Assembly: GCF_045207655.1 (NCBI RefSeq)
Contig: NZ_CP108784.1
Coordinates: forward strand, 5,766,001 to 5,830,000
DNA length: 64,000 nt
Direction: 5' to 3'
Source of the DNA: Embleya sp045207655
GTDB taxonomy: Bacteria; Actinomycetota; Actinomycetes; Streptomycetales; Streptomycetaceae
The notes under the pieces are model-generated. The model saw only the letters and a list, made by a program, of their open reading frames with translations, had not been told where the DNA came from and made no database searches. A program made the translations under genes and the position numbers. Positions 59,128 to 64,000 of this stretch are shown piece by piece (the stretch's first letter is position 1; each line of letters begins with the position of its first letter).

Positions 59128-60333
59128 ATGGAGACTGTGATCCTGATCGTCGTCATTGCCCTCGTCGTCCTCGGCGCCGCCGGCTGGTTCGTGGTCGGCT
59201 CGCGCCGCAAGGGCGTGCCGCCGGCGCCGCCGCGCACACCGGTCGAGCCGGGTGTCGGCGACGAGGCCGCCCCGCCCGTCGAAGCGCCCCGGCGCACCGT
59301 CGACACGGTCGATCTGCCGGAGACGTCGGTCGTCGTGCCGGAGACTTCGGTCGTCGTGCCGGCCGAGCCGGAACTCGTCCCGTTGGAGGTGCCTGAGCCC
59401 ACGGCCGGGCGGCTGGTCCGGCTGCGCGCCCGGTTGGCCCGCTCGCAGAGCACGCTCGGCAAGGGCCTGTTGGCGTTGCTCGCGCGCGAGCACCTGGACG
59501 AGGACACCTGGGAGGAGATCGAGGACACCCTGCTGACCGCCGACGTCGGGGTGGCGCCCACCCAGGAGCTGGTCGAGCGCCTGCGTACCCGGGTCAAGGT
59601 GCTGGGCACCCGTACGCCCGCGGAGCTGCGCGCGCTGCTGCACGAGGAACTGCTCACGCTGCTCGGCCCCGACCTGGACCGCACCCTCAAGACCGCCCGG
59701 CACACCGGCGGCGAGGGGGGCGACCGTCCGGCCGTGGTGCTCGTGGTCGGCGTCAACGGCACCGGCAAGACCACCACGACCGGCAAGCTCGCACGGGTCC
59801 TGGTCGCGGACGGTCGCAGTGTGGTGCTCGGCGCCGCGGACACCTTCCGTGCGGCCGCCGCCGACCAGTTGCAGACGTGGGGCGAGCGGGTGGGCGCGCA
59901 TACGGTGCGCGGGCCGGAGGCGGGCGACCCGGCCAGCGTCGCGTTCGACGCGGTCAAGGAGGGTATCGCCGAGGGCGTGGACACGGTGCTCGTGGACACC
60001 GCCGGCCGCCTGCACACCAAGACCGGCCTGATGGACGAGCTGGGCAAGGTCAAGCGGGTGGTGGAGAAGCACGGTCCGGTCGACGAGGTGCTGCTCGTCC
60101 TGGACGCCACCACCGGTCAGAACGGTCTGGTCCAGGCCCGGGTGTTCGCCGAGGTGGTGGACATCACCGGCATCGTGCTGACCAAGCTGGACGGCACCGC
60201 CAAGGGCGGCATCGTGGTCTCGGTGCAGCGCGAGTTGGGTGTGCCGGTCAAGCTGATCGGCCTCGGCGAGGGGCCCGACGACCTGGCTCCGTTCGAGCCG
60301 TCCGCGTTCGTGGACGCGTTGATCGGCGACTGA
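59128..60333 (+). CDS. ftsY: signal recognition particle receptor FtsY
   Basis: 401 aa. It has an N-terminal membrane segment (VILIVVIALVVLGAAGWFVV), an acidic/Pro-Val-rich linker, the helical N domain (EDTWEEIEDTLLTADVGVAP) and the GTPase G domain: GVNGTGKTTTTGKLA from residue 209, DTFRAAAADQL, DTAGRLHTK and TKLDGTAKGG. It docks the SRP-ribosome complex at the membrane for cotranslational insertion. ATG 59128 follows ggaggt. The end is convergent with the primase-like gene. Confidence 0.96.
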   Translation: METVILIVVIALVVLGAAGWFVVGSRRKGVPPAPPRTPVEPGVGDEAAPPVEAPRRTVDTVDLPETSVVVPETSVVVPAEPELVPLEVPEPTAGRLVRLRARLARSQSTLGKGLLALLAREHLDEDTWEEIEDTLLTADVGVAPTQELVERLRTRVKVLGTRTPAELRALLHEELLTLLGPDLDRTLKTARHTGGEGGDRPAVVLVVGVNGTGKTTTTGKLARVLVADGRSVVLGAADTFRAAAADQLQTWGERVGAHTVRGPEAGDPASVAFDAVKEGIAEGVDTVLVDTAGRLHTKTGLMDELGKVKRVVEKHGPVDEVLLVLDATTGQNGLVQARVFAEVVDITGIVLTKLDGTAKGGIVVSVQRELGVPVKLIGLGEGPDDLAPFEPSAFVDALIGD

Positions 60334-60350
60334 GCGGGTTCGAGCTGCGA

Positions 60351-60385
60351 CGCCGGGCGGGCCGACACGGCCCGTCCGGCGTTTT
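60351..60385. terminator. terminator between ftsY and the primase-like gene
   Basis: CGCCGGGCGGGCC (60351-60363) and GGCCCGTCCGGCG (60369-60381) with one G-U pair, followed by TTTT. Confidence 0.8.
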
Positions 60386-60406
60386 CGGGTCCGGACCCGG
60401 GCGGCG

Positions 60407-61099
60407 TCAGGACGCCAGCCACAGTCCTCGGCCGGTCGACGACGCGTCCTTGCGGTGGCACGCGTAGGCGAGCGTGCCGAGCAGCAGACGGGCCTCCGGG
60501 AGCGCCGGGTCGCCGCTCTCGGGCGGGCGGATCCACTCCACCGGGCCGAGCATGCCCATCGGCGACGGCGGCGCGAACACGTAGTCGCCCTCGCCGTGGC
60601 AGCGCAGGTCCAGGACGGCGTCGTCCCAACCCATCTGGTAGAGCAGGTGCGGCAGTTCGGCCGCCGCGCCGGGGGCGACCAGGAACGCGACCCGCCCGGT
60701 CGGCGTGGCCAGCACCGGGCCCAGCGGGGTGCCCATGCGCTCCAGCCGGACCAGTGCCCGGGTGCCCGCCTGGCGGGGCACGCTGATCGCGTCGAAGACC
60801 CGACCGGTGGGGACCACGACCGTGCTGTCCGGCCACTGCGACCACAGGTAGCGCACCGCGGCCGGCGACGCGGTGGCCCGCTCCGACCAGCGCGGGTCCG
60901 CCGGGTGCATGCCGGGCGCGGCACACGTGACGCGGCCGCACGAACAGTGGGTGCCGCGTCCGTCGCGTACCAGGTGCGCACCCTGGGCCACCGGCCAGCC
61001 GCGTTCCTCCGCGAACTCGGCCACCGCCTGCCACAGTGCGGCCCGCGTACGCCGGCGCGATCCGAGCATGATGTCCATGTCCTCCCCAACGGCACTCAT
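60407..61099 (-). CDS. bifunctional DNA primase/polymerase N-terminal-like protein
   Basis: 230 aa. It resembles the prim-pol N-terminal domain (PF09250 type): WPVAQGAHLVRDGRGTHCSC with a C-x-C...C arrangement, PRWSERATASPAAVRYLWSQ, VVVPTGRVFDAISVP and LRCHGEGDYVFAPPSPMGML. No helicase domain is attached. In Streptomyces a similar gene lies between ftsY and nsdA, as here, so the synteny supports the call. True primase activity is unproven: the canonical acidic residues are only partly visible (FDAISVP). ATG 61099; ATG 61078 and 61069 are inside. Confidence 0.8.
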   Translation of the reverse strand: MSAVGEDMDIMLGSRRRTRAALWQAVAEFAEERGWPVAQGAHLVRDGRGTHCSCGRVTCAAPGMHPADPRWSERATASPAAVRYLWSQWPDSTVVVPTGRVFDAISVPRQAGTRALVRLERMGTPLGPVLATPTGRVAFLVAPGAAAELPHLLYQMGWDDAVLDLRCHGEGDYVFAPPSPMGMLGPVEWIRPPESGDPALPEARLLLGTLAYACHRKDASSTGRGLWLAS

Positions 61100-61387
61100 T
61101 ACTTTTGGTTACGCTGTGACCGCAGAACGTCATCTCGACGGCTGTCGGCTCCGCGCGGTATGAACAGGACCGGCAGTCGTCGTCGACGCTGTGTCGACGA
61201 TCAGTCAAACGCGGGTTCCCCCCTGGCGCGTCCCGGGCGCGTGGGGTGGCGAAGCCTGGCGTTTAGCGCATCGACCGACGCCTGCGCGCGAGTTGCGAAT
61301 ACGTTCGGCGAACGGGCCTGCGCGTACGGTTCCCATCGGGGCCCGACGCCTGACCGGCCGGACCGCTGAGGGCATGGGGGCGATGCG

Positions 61388-62884
61388 GTGGCGACGACGC
61401 GAACGCGGGACGACGGGTCCGCGGACGAACACGAGCCGGACGGCGGGCGGCAACCCAACGACCGGCTCGCCGCGTGGTTCGCCCGCAGCGGGTGGTCGAA
61501 GGGCGAACTGGCCCGCCAGGTGAACCGGCACGCGCGGGCGATGTCGGCTCCCCACGTGAGCACCGACACCTCGCGGGTGCGCCGCTGGCTGGACGGGGAA
61601 CAACCGCGCGAGCCGATACCGCAGATCCTGGCCGAGTTGTTCACCCGACGGTTCGGCCGGGTGGTCAGCATCGACGAGTTGGGCCTGCGCGAGCCGGACG
61701 AGCCGCACGGCGACTTCGGCGTGGACCTGCCCTGGACGTTCGAGACCGTGGCGGAGATCCTCGGCGAGTACACCCGCGGCGATCTGCTGCTGGGCCGACA
61801 GGAGTTCGTCGGTCCGGCGCTGCGCCTGGCGGCGGGCCGCGATCTGGTCGAACCGCTCCAGCGCTGGTCGGCGCCGCTGCCCGCGACGCCGACCGCGCCG
61901 CCGATCGGTGTCGGCGACGGTTCGGGACCGGCTCGTGCGATGCGGCTGCCGGTGGCCGCCACCGAACACCTGCGCGACTCGGTGCGGTTGTTCCGGCGCT
62001 GGGACATGCAGGGCGGCGGCGGGCTGCGGCGCAAGGCGGTGATCGGACAACTCAACGCGCTCACCGACCTGTTGCGCACCGAGCAGTCGGCCGCCGTCCG
62101 GGCCCGGCTGCTCGGCCTGACCGCCGAACTCGCGTTGCTCGCCGGGTGGATGTCCTACGACACCGGCCTGCAACCGGGCGCGCAGAAGTACATGGTGCTC
62201 GCGCTGCACGCCGCGAAGGAATGCGACGACGCGCCGTTCGGGGCCAATGTGCTCGGCGTGATGTCCCGGCAGATGATCCACTACGAGTTGCCCGAGGACG
62301 CGCTGGAGTTGATCCACCTGGCCCAGTACGGCAGCCGGGACACCGGCGGAGCGGGGCTCCAGGCGATGTTGTGCGCGCTGGAGGGGCGTGCGTACGCCGC
62401 GCTGGGCGACGCGGATCGATGTAGGCGCGCGCTGGGTCTGGCCGAACAGGCGCTGGCCGACAGCCGGCCCGGGACCGAGCCGGACTGGATCCGCTACTTC
62501 GACCGGGCCGAACTGCTCGCCGAGAGCGGGCACGCGTATCGCGATCTCGCCTACACCCGGCCGGCCTTCGTGACCCCGGCCGGGGAGCGGCTGGGCGAGG
62601 CCGTACGGCTGCTGCGGGGCACCGACGAGTTCGTCCGCAGCCTCGCGCTCGCCCGGGTGGGGCTGGCCACGGTGTTCCTGATCGAGAACGACCCGCCGGC
62701 CGCGGTCGAGCAGGCCGGCGCGGCGCTGGAGATCGCCTCCCGGGTGCGCTCGGAGCGGTTGATCGTGCGGCTGCGGCGCACCGTCGAGGCGCTGGCCGGG
62801 CGATTCCCGAGCGATCCCGCGGTGCGCGACCTGGCCGCCCGGGTGGCCCGCGAGCTGCCCGAGGCGCCGTTCCCCACCGCGTGA
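61388..62884 (+). CDS. nsdA: NsdA-type developmental repressor (TPR-like)
   Basis: 498 aa. The N-terminal region resembles a short helix-turn-helix (LAAWFARSGWSKGELARQVN, HVSTDTSRVRRWLDGEQPRE), followed by a largely helical, TPR-like body (ALTDLLRTEQSAAVRARLLG, ALEGRAYAALGDADRCRRAL). In S. coelicolor NsdA delays sporulation and antibiotic production. The order ftsY, primase-like, nsdA is the same there (from memory). GTG 61388 is the start. The 288 bases upstream hold no other gene. In S. coelicolor I would expect amtB next; here a peptide-binding protein follows instead. Confidence 0.87.
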   Translation: MATTRTRDDGSADEHEPDGGRQPNDRLAAWFARSGWSKGELARQVNRHARAMSAPHVSTDTSRVRRWLDGEQPREPIPQILAELFTRRFGRVVSIDELGLREPDEPHGDFGVDLPWTFETVAEILGEYTRGDLLLGRQEFVGPALRLAAGRDLVEPLQRWSAPLPATPTAPPIGVGDGSGPARAMRLPVAATEHLRDSVRLFRRWDMQGGGGLRRKAVIGQLNALTDLLRTEQSAAVRARLLGLTAELALLAGWMSYDTGLQPGAQKYMVLALHAAKECDDAPFGANVLGVMSRQMIHYELPEDALELIHLAQYGSRDTGGAGLQAMLCALEGRAYAALGDADRCRRALGLAEQALADSRPGTEPDWIRYFDRAELLAESGHAYRDLAYTRPAFVTPAGERLGEAVRLLRGTDEFVRSLALARVGLATVFLIENDPPAAVEQAGAALEIASRVRSERLIVRLRRTVEALAGRFPSDPAVRDLAARVARELPEAPFPTA

Positions 62885-62891
62885 CGCGCGT

Positions 62892-62924
62892 CGGCCCCCG
62901 TCCGCGCGAGGCGGACAGGGGCCG
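62892..62924. terminator. terminator between nsdA and the binding-protein gene
   Basis: CGGCCCC-C-GTCCGC (62892-62905) and GCGGAC-A-GGGGCCG (62911-62924), 13 of 14 positions paired, between convergent genes. Confidence 0.7.
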
Positions 62925-62942
62925 AACGGCGTTGAGGCGGGA

Positions 62943-64000
62943 CTACTTCAGCCCGACCCGGTCCATGAAGAAGACGCCGGTGTTGTACTGCACGACACCG
63001 GTGACCTTCTTGTTGAACAGGACCCCGATCGAGGACTCGGCATACGTCCACACCGGCAGGTCGGCGGACATCGCCTTCTGCAGGTCCGAGTAGGCCTTCT
63101 TGCGGATGGTCGGGTCGGTCGAGTTGCGGCCGGTGACCAGGGCCGCGTCCACCGCCGGGTTGTTCCAGCCGATGAAGTTGGTCGGGCTCTTGGAGAACCA
63201 GTTGTTGAAGGCCAGCGGCTCGGGGTCGACCAGCCACTGCTGGAAGAGCATCGCCTGGAAGTCGCGGCGGAACGCGTACTTCTCGATGTAGGCGCCGATC
63301 TCCAGCGGTTCCAGCTTCATCGAGACGTTCTTGTACTCGGCGAGCTGGGTCTGCATCCACTCGGCGACCTTGACCGAGGACGGGTTCTGCGGCAACAGGT
63401 AACTGAACTCGACCTTCTTGCCGTCGCGTTCGAGCTCGTCGAAGAGCTGCTTGGCCTTGGCCTTGTCGGGCGCGGCCTGCGCGCTCGCCGCGTCGTAGAA
63501 CGGCGACTTCTGGGCGAAGTAGCCCTTCGCCGGCACGTAGCCGTTGGCGAGGGTCTTGGGGATGCCGGCCGGGTCCAGGGCGAGGGTGATCGCCTGCCGT
63601 GCCCGCGGGTCGTCGAACGGCGGCTTGGTCATGTTGAACTGGATCATCTGGCCGCCGTCGACCGAGCGCTGGACGACGCCGATCGCCTTCTCCGCCTGCG
63701 CGATGGTGGCGTTGTCGGAGCTCAGGAAGATGTCCGCGCCGCCGCTGTTGACGGTGTTGTACTGCTGCTTGACGTCCGGCACGTTCTTGATGGTCAGCTT
63801 GTCCAGCTTGGGCAGACCCTTGTCCTTCTGCCAGTAGTTCTCGTTCTTGACGTAGACCTGCTGGCTGCCGCGGGTCCAGCTCTCCAGCTTGAACGGGCCG
63901 GCGCCGACCGGCTTGTTGCGGTACTCGTCCGGACCCTTGGCCAGCGACGCGGGCGACGCGATGTAGGTCAGGTCGATCGCGATCGCGCGGTCGAGGTTGG
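62943..64000 (-). CDS. family 5 extracellular peptide/solute-binding protein of an ABC transporter (C-terminal part)
   Basis: The frame runs to the right edge of the window, so the signal peptide and N-terminal lobe lie outside; 351 residues are visible. SBP_bac_5 features: VGAGPFKLESWTRGSQQVYV, then KNENYW, MTKPPFDDPRARQAITLALD (the hinge with R-x-A-I) and FNNWFSKSPTNFIGWNNPAVD. Such proteins deliver oligopeptides or other solutes to an ABC permease. Permease genes are not in view. It lies where Streptomyces genomes have ammonium transport genes, so the conserved gene order ends here. Confidence 0.92.
   Translation of the reverse strand, partial: NLDRAIAIDLTYIASPASLAKGPDEYRNKPVGAGPFKLESWTRGSQQVYVKNENYWQKDKGLPKLDKLTIKNVPDVKQQYNTVNSGGADIFLSSDNATIAQAEKAIGVVQRSVDGGQMIQFNMTKPPFDDPRARQAITLALDPAGIPKTLANGYVPAKGYFAQKSPFYDAASAQAAPDKAKAKQLFDELERDGKKVEFSYLLPQNPSSVKVAEWMQTQLAEYKNVSMKLEPLEIGAYIEKYAFRRDFQAMLFQQWLVDPEPLAFNNWFSKSPTNFIGWNNPAVDAALVTGRNSTDPTIRKKAYSDLQKAMSADLPVWTYAESSIGVLFNKKVTGVVQYNTGVFFMDRVGLK

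Overview
The window is very GC-rich DNA from an actinomycete of the Streptomycetaceae or a close relative. This is inferred from the GC-rich third codon positions, the frequent GTG and TTG starts, and the gene content: a conservon (cvnABCD), hupS with a lysine/alanine tail, ndgR, nsdA, a cofC/F420 gene and a Streptomyces-type smc-ftsY region. From memory, the gene order follows the Streptomyces coelicolor block that runs from ilvB to nsdA. It departs at several points, so the strain may belong to a neighbouring genus. No rRNA, CRISPR array or intact insertion sequence was seen.

Layout. 1-4.1 kb: the end of a DUF2079 membrane protein and a ten-helix PAS-GGDEF-EAL cyclic-di-GMP protein. 4.1-19.9 kb: branched-chain amino acid and serine synthesis (ilvB, ilvN, ilvC, serA, leuB, ilvE, cimA). 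Between ilvC and serA lies an accessory signalling island: an ECF sigma factor, a PP2C-type phosphatase and three tandem FHA proteins, two of them carrying a C-terminal putative DNA-binding domain. Both ilvB and cimA are preceded by transcription attenuators with very short leader peptides, containing Ile-Leu-Val-Leu and Ile-Ile-Ile respectively. 19.9-26.9 kb: the conservon on the minus strand, followed by a separate small gene that resembles the tail of its sensor kinase. 27-31.4 kb: an FAH-family enzyme, tRNA-Gln and two tRNA-Glu genes, ndgR divergent from leuCD. 31.5-40.6 kb: hupS, cofC, plsC-gpsA, ddlA, thiL, thiD and rpmB. 40.8-51.8 kb: a DhaL/FakA-like protein, recG, an ECF sigma factor coupled to a membrane protein, rsmD, coaD, a DivIVA-like coiled coil, yceD-rpmF-rnc and mutM. 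52-64 kb: a CAP-domain protein, smc, an LLM oxidoreductase, ftsY, a primase-polymerase-like protein, nsdA and the start-less part of a peptide-binding lipoprotein.

How it fits together. The Ilv, Leu and CimA enzymes make valine, leucine and isoleucine from pyruvate. CimA supplies isoleucine carbon through citramalate, and the triple-Ile leader in front of its gene fits that role. NdgR probably senses amino-acid status at the leuCD promoter, where a 19-bp palindrome lies between the two divergent genes. The window also holds several regulators of development and antibiotic production as known in Streptomyces (c-di-GMP turnover, the conservon, NdgR, RNase III/AbsB, NsdA).

The best candidate for an undescribed system is the ECF / PP2C / triple-FHA island at 8.5-13.1 kb. 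Other leads are the stand-alone conservon-tail gene, the triple-Ile attenuator, and a roughly 20-bp stem just after the RNase III gene.
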